64,000 nucleotides of DNA from Pseudomonadota bacterium (GTDB taxonomy: Bacteria > Pseudomonadota > Alphaproteobacteria > Rhizobiales > JAKPQE01), in NCBI GenBank assembly GCA_029572955.1, contig JAKPQE010000020.1:1-64000 (forward strand), given 5' to 3'. How positions within the stretch are numbered: position 1 is the stretch's first letter; each line of letters opens with the position of its first letter. Position numbers and translations under genes: made by a program. This document shows positions 33,194 through 39,913 of the stretch, piece after piece. The notes beneath the pieces were generated by a model. It saw only the letters and a program-made list of their open reading frames with translations, searched no databases and was not told the DNA's origin.

Positions 33194-33787
33194 TCAGCCC
33201 TCCCGGATCGGCCGCGTCGAGCGCGGCAGGCCGGCAACCGCGTCGGGCGAACAGAAGACGAGATCGATGCCGAGCGGGAAGGCGGCGTGGTTTTCCTGCC
33301 AGGCGTGCCAGAAGCCGTCCGGCAACGGTATCGCGGCGAAGCGCGCCGCACCCTCGATGCCGGGGCCGGTGAGGAGCTGGCCGGCGGCGGCGGTCATCGC
33401 CTCGACCTCGACGACCAGCGTCGCCGAGCGATCCGGATATTCGGCCGTGCCTTGCGGGAAATGGGAGAAGGGCGGCATCTCGCCCGCCTCGGCGATCACC
33501 GCGAAATCGGCGGCATCGGTGTCGCGCGTGATGCGGCAGCCGGTGTGGAAGCGCAGCCAGTCGGCGACCTCCGGCGTTCGCGCCAGCCGGTCGTCGAGCC
33601 AGACGGTCGTCTCGAAATCGACGAGGGTGAGGAGCACGGCGGCGGTCGTCGCCAAGAGCCCGGCCGGCGGCACGAGCCCGGCCGCGAGCGCCACGGCGTG
33701 GCCCGGCTCGGCCATCGCCGCGGCGACGGCGCGGAACGTCGCCTGCGATTGAAACACCGGATCGGCAAAACCGGCTGCCAGAGCCAT
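33194..33787 (-). CDS. phnH: C-P lyase core subunit PhnH
   Basis: A 197-residue protein from ATG 33787, where TGATG couples it to phnG. The sequence ALAAGFADPVFQSQATFRAV, then VDFETTVWLDDRLARTPEVA and GPGIEGAARFAAIPLPDGFW, ending PLGIDLVFCSPDAVAGLPRS, is typical PhnH. PhnH is a PLP-fold protein without cofactor that forms part of the C-P lyase core. Length is normal. Confidence 0.93.
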   Translation of the reverse strand: MALAAGFADPVFQSQATFRAVAAAMAEPGHAVALAAGLVPPAGLLATTAAVLLTLVDFETTVWLDDRLARTPEVADWLRFHTGCRITRDTDAADFAVIAEAGEMPPFSHFPQGTAEYPDRSATLVVEVEAMTAAAGQLLTGPGIEGAARFAAIPLPDGFWHAWQENHAAFPLGIDLVFCSPDAVAGLPRSTRPIREG

Positions 33788-34272
33788 CAGTCTTCCCCTC
33801 TTACCAGCGTGAAGAAATCGACCCGCGTCGCCGCGGTGCGGGCCGCGGACCGGGTATCGGCGGCCGCGATGTCGCCGCGGATCGGCGCGAGAACCTCGCG
33901 CTCGACGCGGGCGCGCGCTTCGCCCTGCCAGAGCGCGTCGAAGATCGCGGCGAGACGCGCCTTGTCCTTGTCGCGGCCGAGGACGTAGCCATGGCCGACC
34001 GAGCCGCCGATGCGGACGGCGGCGCGGGTCACCGTCGCTTCTCCGAAATTGAAGGAGGCGCCGTCGCCGCCGATGCGGCCGCGCAGCATGACGAGGCCGG
34101 TCTCGGCGCGGCGGATGTCCTCGATGCGCGGCTTGTCCTGCCAGTCGCTCCAGGCCGCCGCGAGCGTCTCGGCGCCGGCGAGGGCGAGAACGCGCATGGC
34201 GTCGCGGCGATCCTCGACATCGGGCCGCTGCTCGCGGACGCATCCTTTGCCGGCGTGGTGATCGTTGGCCAT
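33787..34272 (-). CDS. phnG: C-P lyase core subunit PhnG
   Basis: A 161-residue protein, the first gene of the phnGHIJKL operon. It contains RRDAMRVLALAGAETLAAAW, GLVMLRGRIGGDGASFNFGE and RIGGSVGHGYVLGRDKDKAR, as expected for PhnG. It works with PhnH, I and J in the core complex. A candidate Pho box lies 50-67 bp upstream, and the phoD terminator lies between that box and phoD. Confidence 0.92.
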   Translation of the reverse strand: MANDHHAGKGCVREQRPDVEDRRDAMRVLALAGAETLAAAWSDWQDKPRIEDIRRAETGLVMLRGRIGGDGASFNFGEATVTRAAVRIGGSVGHGYVLGRDKDKARLAAIFDALWQGEARARVEREVLAPIRGDIAAADTRSAARTAATRVDFFTLVRGED

Positions 34273-34322
34273 GGTCTCGTCGAGCCCCCGCGTCGATAGG
34301 CCCGTCTGGATAGAGTCCGCCG

Positions 34323-34339
34323 GTGACAGTCCGATGACG
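34323..34339 (-). promoter_or_regulatory. Candidate Pho box upstream of phnG
   Basis: On the minus strand CGTCAT-cggac-TGTCAC gives two PhoB half-sites whose starts are exactly 11 bp apart, 51-67 bp before the phnG start. Match to the TGTCA-type consensus is good. It is the natural control site for phnGHIJKL under phosphate limitation, by inference from PhoB encoded in the same window. Confidence 0.65.
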
Positions 34340-34361
34340 ACGACCGCGGGGTGCCGTCACG

Positions 34362-34389
34362 AAAAAGGGCCGGTCGAGGCCGGCCCTTT
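34362..34389 (-). terminator. Rho-independent terminator of phoD
   Basis: A 10-bp stem AAAGGGCCGG / CCGGCCCTTT around TCGAGG lies 22 bp after the phoD stop. On the minus strand the stem is followed by a run of Us, from the A-run at 34362-34366. It separates phoD transcription from the phnG promoter, so phoD and phnGHIJKL are separate units. Confidence 0.85.
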
Positions 34390-34411
34390 CCGATCGCGAT
34401 GGCGCGAAGGC

Positions 34412-35974
34412 TCAGGCACGTTCCGGCTTCAGCGTCACCGAATAGAGATCGTTGTCGGCGACGTCGCGGATGTTGACCGTCATGTCCTCGCTCTCGCCGT
34501 CGATCGTCACCTTGCCGAAGAACTGCAGGCCGTCGGACGGCGGCAGGTTGGCGCCCTGCTCCTTGGTCGGCGCCTTCTGGAACATGACCTGCGGACCAAA
34601 GGTGTCGTCGAGGTCGTTGGGGCCGAAGGTGCCGGCATGGAGCGGACCGGTGACGAACTCCCAGAACGGGGCGAAGTCCTGGAACTGCGCCTTTTGCGGA
34701 TCGTAGTAGTGGGCCGCGGCGTAGTGCACGTCGGCGGTCAGCCAGACGACGTTGCGGATGCCGGCATGCTTGATGAAGGAGAGGAGCCTGGCCGTCTCGA
34801 TCTCACGGCCCCTGGCCGGGCCGTCGCCGTTCGCCATGTTCTCGAAGTTCTCGCCATCGCGGACGACGAGGCCGAGCGGCATGTCGGAGGCGATCACCTT
34901 CCAGGTCGCGGTCGAGCCGGCGAGCGCCCGCTCGAGCCACTGCGCCTGCTCGCTGCCGAGGAACGACACCGCGTCGCCCTCGTCGTTCTTGCCGTTGGCG
35001 TTGCGATAGGTGCGCATGTCGATGAAGAAGATGTCGAGCATCGGCCCGTAGGAGACCTTGCGGTAGATCCGGCCCGGCTCGTCGAGATTGGGACGCAGCG
35101 GCGTCATTTCGATGAAGGCGCGGTTGGCGCGCGCGGCGAGCAGCGAGGCCGACTTCACCTTGTAGCGGTCGTCGGCATCGAGCATCTCGCCCGGATACCA
35201 GTTGTTGAGGACCTCGTGGTCGTCCCACTGGTAGAACACCGGCACGGCCGCGTTGAAGGCGCGGACATGCTCGTCGAGCATGTTGTACTTCCAGTTGCCG
35301 CGGAACTCGGCGAGCGTCTCGGCGACCTTGGACTTCTCCTCCGTCGTGACGTTCTTCCAGATCTCGCCGTTCGGCATCTTCTTTTCCGCCTCGATCGGCC
35401 CGTCGCAATAGACCGTGTCGCCGGAGTGGATGAAGAAGTCGAAGTCGTGGGCGAGCATGGTCTTGTAGGTCAGCATGCCGCCGCGATCGAGGTCGATGCC
35501 CCAGCCCTGGCCGGCGGTGTCGCCCGACCAGCCGAAGGTGATGGTCTTCTTGGCCGAGGGCGCGGTGCGCAGGCGGCCGGTCATCGGCTCGCTCTCGGCG
35601 CCCGGCATCGCCAGGTCGGCGAAGCGCACACGATAGAAGATCTCGCTGTCGGCCGGCAGGTCGGTGACGTCGAGCTTGCCGACGAAATCGGTCGCCTCGC
35701 CGACATCGACGAAGGGCAGCCGGCGGGCGCCGGCGAAGTCGGGCCGCGTCGCCAGCTCGACCATCATCCGCGCCTCGCGGTCGGCGCGCGCCCAGAGCAT
35801 CGCCCGGCCGCCATCGACGTCACCGGACTGCAGGCCGTGGGTGATGACCGGCCGGTCGGCCGCCCGCGACAGCGCCGGGAGCACGAGCCCGCCGGCCATC
35901 ACCAGACCGCCGGCGGCCGAACTCTGAAGGAAACGGCGACGCGAAAGGCCGCCCCGGATTTTCGAGCGATACAT
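34412..35974 (-). CDS. phoD: Secreted alkaline phosphatase PhoD
   Basis: A 520-residue phosphodiesterase/alkaline phosphatase of the PhoD family, which releases phosphate from organic esters in the periplasm. It has a Tat signal (SRRRFLQ at 11-17, then a hydrophobic AGGLVMAGGLVLPALSRAA). The metal-binding motifs include FDFFIHSGDTVYCDGP, VFYQWDDHEVLNNWYPGE and NVVWLTADVHYAAAHYY. The start at ATG 35974 has GGAGG eight bases upstream. A three-unit Pho box lies about 80 bp upstream and a strong terminator follows. Tat export fits a cofactor- and calcium-loaded enzyme. Confidence 0.93.
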   Translation of the reverse strand: MYRSKIRGGLSRRRFLQSSAAGGLVMAGGLVLPALSRAADRPVITHGLQSGDVDGGRAMLWARADREARMMVELATRPDFAGARRLPFVDVGEATDFVGKLDVTDLPADSEIFYRVRFADLAMPGAESEPMTGRLRTAPSAKKTITFGWSGDTAGQGWGIDLDRGGMLTYKTMLAHDFDFFIHSGDTVYCDGPIEAEKKMPNGEIWKNVTTEEKSKVAETLAEFRGNWKYNMLDEHVRAFNAAVPVFYQWDDHEVLNNWYPGEMLDADDRYKVKSASLLAARANRAFIEMTPLRPNLDEPGRIYRKVSYGPMLDIFFIDMRTYRNANGKNDEGDAVSFLGSEQAQWLERALAGSTATWKVIASDMPLGLVVRDGENFENMANGDGPARGREIETARLLSFIKHAGIRNVVWLTADVHYAAAHYYDPQKAQFQDFAPFWEFVTGPLHAGTFGPNDLDDTFGPQVMFQKAPTKEQGANLPPSDGLQFFGKVTIDGESEDMTVNIRDVADNDLYSVTLKPERA

Positions 35975-36051
35975 GATGATGCCTCCTGCCTCCTTGGCGT
36001 GAATTTCGCGCGGACTATGGGGCGCGACCATGTCGGCAAGATCGCCGCGCG

Positions 36052-36079
36052 GTGACGGCGGGGCGACAAGTCGGCGACA
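36052..36079 (-). promoter_or_regulatory. Candidate Pho box (three half-sites) upstream of phoD
   Basis: On the minus strand TGTCGC, TGTCGC and CGTCAC occur at starts exactly 11 bp apart, which makes one and a half Pho boxes. The array ends about 78 bp before the phoD start. Spacing is perfect although each unit deviates from TGTCAT by one or two bases, as expected for a GC-rich genome. It implies PhoB control of phoD. Confidence 0.6.
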
Positions 36080-36084
36080 CTGCG

Positions 36085-36279
36085 ATGAAAGGGATCGGCC
36101 CCGGGCCGGCGGCACCCGCCGGGAACGCCGCAAGGCCGACGGGCCCGGCGGCCTCGGCGATCAGCGAGGGCGGCGAGGCGATCGGCACGCAGATGCCGGC
36201 GTACAAACTGGCGCTCGACGACGACGACCGCTGGCGGCTCGTCGCCTTCATCGCCGCCGACTTCGCCACCGGCCGCTGA
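36085..36279 (+). pseudogene. Possible remnant of a c-type cytochrome C-terminus
   Basis: A 64-residue frame from ATG 36085. Its second half (SEGGEAIGTQMPAYKLALDD, then DDRWRLVAFIAADFATGR) looks like the methionine-ligand loop and last helix of a small cytochrome c. No CXXCH haem motif precedes it; that space is the phoD promoter. It is probably the tail of a gene lost by deletion, or chance similarity. It ends 9 bp from the convergent LysR gene. Confidence 0.35.
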
Positions 36280-36288
36280 GCGCGCCGG

Positions 36289-37179
36289 TCAGCGCGACAA
36301 CTCGGCAAGGAAATCGAGAAAGGCGCGGACGCGCGGCAGGTGCTGGCGGCCGGGCGGCATCACGGCGTGGACCGGCACCGTCTCGGAGACGTGATCGTCG
36401 ACGAGCAGCGGCACCAGACGGCCGTCGGCGATGGCGTCGTCGAGGATGAAATCGGCAAGGCGGGCGATGCCGAAGCCGGCGATCGCCATGTCGCGCAGGA
36501 CATCGGCGCTGTCGCAGGTGACGGCGGCGGCGACCTTGACCGGCACGACGCGACCGTCGATGCGCAGCGGCCACTCGGAGAGGCGGGCAAAGCCGGTGAT
36601 CACCATGCAGGTGTGGCGGGCAAGGTCGGCCGGCGTCTTCGGTGTGCCGTGCCGGGCGAGATAGTCGGGGCTCGCGACGATGGTGCGCCGGGCCTCGCCG
36701 AACTTGCGGGCAACGAGGCTCGAATCGGCGAGCGGACCGATGCGGATGGCGACGTCGACCTGCTCGCCGATGACGTCGATGCGGCGGTCGGCGATGGCGA
36801 GTTCGAGGGCGATTTCGGGATAGCGGGCGTGGAACTCGGTCAGGCGCGGGGCGAGACGATGCTTGCCATAGGCCGTGCCGGTGCTGATGCGCAGGGTGCC
36901 GCGCGGCTTGCCGCGGGCTGCCGTCACCTCGGCCTCGGCGGCCTCGATCGCGGCGAGGATCTCGCGGCCGCGGACGAGCATCGTCTCGCCTTCCGGCGTC
37001 AGCATCAGGCGCCGGGTGGTGCGCTGCAGGAGCCGGACGCCGAGGCGATCCTCGAGCCGGGTCACCGCCTTGGAGACCCCGGAGGGGGTGAGGCCGGTTT
37101 CCTCGGCGGCGGCGGCGAACCCGCCGTGCTCGGCGACGCGCACGAAGACGGCGATCTCGTCGGCGGAGGTATTATTCAT
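36289..37179 (-). CDS. LysR family transcriptional regulator
   Basis: A 296-residue LysR-type regulator. The N-terminal winged helix-turn-helix is MNNTSADEIAVFVRVAEHGG, FAAAAEETGLTPSGVSKAVT and RLEDRLGVRLLQRTTRRLML; the effector-binding domain follows (GTLRISTGTAYGKHRLAPRL and so on). It belongs to the group close to CrgA/YafC-type regulators. It is divergent from a small gene and a tautomerase gene, which it may control. A 10-bp palindrome TCATCGATGA (37199-37208) lies 20 bp upstream of its start and is a candidate binding site. The inducer is unknown. Confidence 0.9.
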   Translation of the reverse strand: MNNTSADEIAVFVRVAEHGGFAAAAEETGLTPSGVSKAVTRLEDRLGVRLLQRTTRRLMLTPEGETMLVRGREILAAIEAAEAEVTAARGKPRGTLRISTGTAYGKHRLAPRLTEFHARYPEIALELAIADRRIDVIGEQVDVAIRIGPLADSSLVARKFGEARRTIVASPDYLARHGTPKTPADLARHTCMVITGFARLSEWPLRIDGRVVPVKVAAAVTCDSADVLRDMAIAGFGIARLADFILDDAIADGRLVPLLVDDHVSETVPVHAVMPPGRQHLPRVRAFLDFLAELSR

Positions 37180-37282
37180 GACTGGAATTCCGTAGTGTTC
37201 ATCGATGACTTCAGATTATGCGCAAACGAGGATCGAATAGAAAGGGCTCCGAGGCAACCCCGCCCGCCAAGGAGCCAGATCC

Positions 37283-37492
37283 ATGCAGCAGACGTCCTGC
37301 GGTTTTCCGATCCTTCGCCGCGCCGACGGCGGCATCGACTACGACCGGTACCGGGCGATCGCCGATCGCGAACACGCCGCGGCGCTCGCCGCCTTCTGGA
37401 CAACCCTCACGCACGGCTTTGCGAACGGGGCGACGGCCGCCTGCGCACCGGCCGGTCGCGCCGACCGCCGGCTTGCCGGTGAGGCCTGCTGA
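37283..37492 (+). CDS. Small unknown protein upstream of a tautomerase gene
   Basis: A 69-residue frame from ATG 37283, with GGAG upstream. The sequence MQQTSCGFPILRRADGGIDY followed by DRYRAIADREHAAALAAFW looks real at the N-terminus (short helix-rich protein), while the C-terminus (GATAACAPAGRADRRLAGEA) is low in complexity. I do not recognise it. It overlaps the tautomerase start by one base and is divergent from the LysR gene, so it may belong to the regulator's target operon. Confidence 0.5.
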   Translation: MQQTSCGFPILRRADGGIDYDRYRAIADREHAAALAAFWTTLTHGFANGATAACAPAGRADRRLAGEAC

Positions 37493-37875
37493 TGCCGCTC
37501 GTTCGCATCGACGTTCCGGACCAGCTCTCGACCGATCGGGCCGCCGGCCTCTCGGCGGCGGTGCACGATGCGCTCGTCGCCTGCTGCGACGTGCCGGCCG
37601 GCGACCGCTTCCACGTCGTCTCGCGGCACAGCGCCGGCGGGCTCGTCGTCGATCGACAGTTCCTCGGCGTCGCGCGCGGGCCTGAGGCATCGATCGTCTC
37701 GATCACCTTCCGCAGGGGCCGCAGCGACGAGGCGAAACGCGCCCTCTACCGGGCGATCGTCGCCGGCGCCGCAGACCGCGCCGGGCTGCGCCCCGAGGAC
37801 GTGATGATCGTCCTTTGCGAGAACACGCTCATCGACTGGAGCTTCGGCAACGGCATCGCCCAATACGCACCGTGA
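37492..37875 (+). CDS. Tautomerase family protein
   Basis: A 127-residue protein of the 4-oxalocrotonate tautomerase superfamily (the Tautomerase_2-like long group). The catalytic proline is residue 2 after the start Met (MPLVRIDVPDQLSTDRAAGL). HDALVACCDVPAGDRFHVVS, then FRRGRSDEAKRALYRAIVAG and RPEDVMIVLCENTLIDWSFG match the family. Pairing with a divergent LysR regulator is frequent for this group and suggests an inducible degradation or detoxification step. The natural substrate is unknown. Confidence 0.87.
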   Translation: MPLVRIDVPDQLSTDRAAGLSAAVHDALVACCDVPAGDRFHVVSRHSAGGLVVDRQFLGVARGPEASIVSITFRRGRSDEAKRALYRAIVAGAADRAGLRPEDVMIVLCENTLIDWSFGNGIAQYAP

Positions 37876-37896
37876 CGAGACGGCCGGCGCGGCGCC

Positions 37897-38553
37897 TCAC
37901 TTGTCGCCGAGCTGCCGCGCGACATCGGCCCGGATGTCGCCGACGAGGGCCCTGAGGTTGCGGCCCGGACAGGCGGTCGAGGCGTAATCGCGGTGGACGC
38001 CGATCGCCGCCGCGCCGAGATGGTGGCGCCGGGCGAGAAGGACGATGAGGTCGACGATCGCGGCGACCTGCCGGGGCGAAGGCGTTTCCGTCTCGAAATT
38101 GCCCTCGACGACGATGGCGATATGGCCGGTCGGGTCATAGCCGGTGTTGGTGTCGCCGACGAAGCCGACACCGCGCCCTTCGGCGACCTCGCCGTTCGCC
38201 GCCACGTAGTAGTGATAGGGCACGTCGGCCCAGGCCTTCTTCGTCCGGCCGTCGGCGAGCTTGCCGGTCGACTGGGAAAACGCCTGCAGGGCCTGCAGCT
38301 TCGCCCGCGTCGATGTCGCCGGCTTCTGGCGCGTCGCGGTGTGATGGAGGGTGATGCGCGCCGGCGCTTGCTGCGTCATCCTGGCGATCGGCGCCTTTGC
38401 GCCCCACTCGGCCCGCGTCAGGATACGGAGATCGGCGGCCGCTGCCGTGACGGCCGGCGCGAGCACCAGCGCCACGGCGAGCGCCAGCATCGCCCGGCGG
38501 CGGCGAGACGGGCGCCGGTCAGTTGCCCGACTTGATGTAGGCGTCGCCGACAT
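37897..38553 (-). CDS. Secreted N-acetylmuramoyl-L-alanine amidase (PGRP/Amidase_2 type)
   Basis: A 218-residue amidase that cuts the bond between N-acetylmuramic acid and L-alanine. A basic N-terminus (RRPSRRRRAMLALAVALVLA) is a signal peptide. The Zn ligands of the T7 lysozyme-like fold are visible: His70 or 71 in ITLHHTATR, His187 in IGVHRDYASTACPG and Cys195 in the same segment. The start at 38553 overlaps the caspase-like gene by 35 bp; ATG 38490 would start the signal peptide directly. It is encoded directly after a caspase-SPOR protein, so both may act on peptidoglycan in the periplasm. Confidence 0.87.
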   Translation of the reverse strand: MSATPTSSRATDRRPSRRRRAMLALAVALVLAPAVTAAAADLRILTRAEWGAKAPIARMTQQAPARITLHHTATRQKPATSTRAKLQALQAFSQSTGKLADGRTKKAWADVPYHYYVAANGEVAEGRGVGFVGDTNTGYDPTGHIAIVVEGNFETETPSPRQVAAIVDLIVLLARRHHLGAAAIGVHRDYASTACPGRNLRALVGDIRADVARQLGDK

Positions 38554-39805
38554 GGCGCTTCACCCTGGCGAGTTCGGCGCTCGCCTCGGACTTCGAATAG
38601 GGCCCGAGCACGACCGCATAGAGCCCGTTGGTCAGGTTGCTGTAGTCGTCGGTGTCGATGAGATAGGCGTCGACGCCCTTGGCGAGGAGCTGGTCGCGGC
38701 GGCCGACGGCGCGGCCGCGGTCGTTGTGCTTGTAGGAGCCCATGATCACGAACCACGAGCCGGTCGGGCGGCGCGTCTCCTCGACCGGCGGCGGCGCAGC
38801 CGGCGGCGGCAGGGCCGCCTGTTTCTCGGCCTTTTTTTCGGCCTGCTCAGCGCGGATTTCCTCGAGCCGTGCCTTGGCGAGCTCGGCATAGACGCTGCCG
38901 GGATAGCGGGCGACGAAGGAGGACAGCACCGCGGCGCTGCTCGTGTCCTTGATCGTCTCCCAGACCTGGCGGTCCTCGGGCGGCGCGGAAACCAGCGCCT
39001 GCGGCGGGGATTGCGGCTCCGGGGCGCCGGTCGCGCCCGGCGGTACGAGATAGATGTTCTCGCTCGGCAACGAGCCATAGGCGAACGGCTCCTGCTGGCC
39101 GCCGGTCTCTTTCAGCACGCTGTCGCGGATGCGGCGGAACATCAGGCTGATCTCGAGGCCGGGCTGCTCGACATTGTCGAGAAGCGCCTGGGTATAGGGG
39201 CTGTGGGCGCCGTCGCCGTCGTTCGCGGTGGTGCCTTCCTTGGCGGCAAAGCCGATCAGCGTGCCGGTGTTCGGCTCGACGCGGGCAAGGCCGCGGCCGA
39301 TCGAGCGGGTCGCGCCGGAGCGGCGCATCTGGTTGACGAAGGGATTGTCGCGGCAGGCATCGAGCAGCACGACCTTCAGCTTGGTCGCGCCCTCGACCGC
39401 CATCAGCACGGTGTCGAGCGGGATCGCCTCGAGCATCACGGCGCGGTCGCTCGCCAGCCGGGCATCGACCGGGACGAGGTAGTTCTGCCTGTCGATCTCG
39501 ATGCCGTGGCCGGCATAGAAGACGAGCGCGATCTCGGCGCCGGCCGCCCTGGAGCTGAAGTCGATCAGCACCCGGCGCATGGCGTCGTAGTCGAGGTTGT
39601 CGGCGTGCTCGACCGTGAAGCCGAGGCGTTCGAGCGAGGTGCCGAGGGAGGCGGCGTCGTTGACCGGATTGGGCAGCGCCGGAACGTGGGTATAGGCCGC
39701 GTTGCCGATGAGCAGCGCGACGCGCTCGGCCGCCGACGCGGCGGTTGCCAGAAGGCAGGCGACCGCGATGACGAGGGCCCGGACGACGCGGTGAAGCAAG
39801 TTCAT
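38519..39805 (-). CDS. Secreted caspase-like peptidase with C-terminal SPOR domain
   Basis: A 428-residue protein with a signal peptide (MNLLHRVVRALVIAVACLLA). A caspase-like C14 domain follows: RVALLIGNAAYTHVPALPNP, the catalytic His100 in VFYAGHGIEI and Cys151 in LLDACRDNPFVNQ. After a proline-rich linker (PPPAAPPPVEETRRPTG) it ends in a SPOR domain (WFVIMGSYKHNDRGRAVGRR, then GLYAVVLGPYSKSEASAELA), which binds glycan strands stripped of peptides. An EIRAEQAEKKAEKQAAL coiled coil lies between. Such caspase-SPOR proteins are known in rhizobia but their substrates are not. The amidase gene overlaps its 3' end, and amidases make the SPOR ligand. Confidence 0.88.
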   Translation of the reverse strand: MNLLHRVVRALVIAVACLLATAASAAERVALLIGNAAYTHVPALPNPVNDAASLGTSLERLGFTVEHADNLDYDAMRRVLIDFSSRAAGAEIALVFYAGHGIEIDRQNYLVPVDARLASDRAVMLEAIPLDTVLMAVEGATKLKVVLLDACRDNPFVNQMRRSGATRSIGRGLARVEPNTGTLIGFAAKEGTTANDGDGAHSPYTQALLDNVEQPGLEISLMFRRIRDSVLKETGGQQEPFAYGSLPSENIYLVPPGATGAPEPQSPPQALVSAPPEDRQVWETIKDTSSAAVLSSFVARYPGSVYAELAKARLEEIRAEQAEKKAEKQAALPPPAAPPPVEETRRPTGSWFVIMGSYKHNDRGRAVGRRDQLLAKGVDAYLIDTDDYSNLTNGLYAVVLGPYSKSEASAELARVKRHVGDAYIKSGN

Positions 39806-39913
39806 CTCCCTTGCAAGGCAACTCCGAGGAACAAGCGCCGCTTTTCGAGGGAAATCATATTTGGCAACGATGGCGGGCTCAAGCCGGTGCCTCCGACGGG
39901 CGGCCGGCGCGGC

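Noticed and set aside
36052-36084. An upstream start for the cytochrome-like fragment
   Set aside because: It would place the Pho half-sites inside the coding frame, and the added residues show no likeness to a cytochrome.
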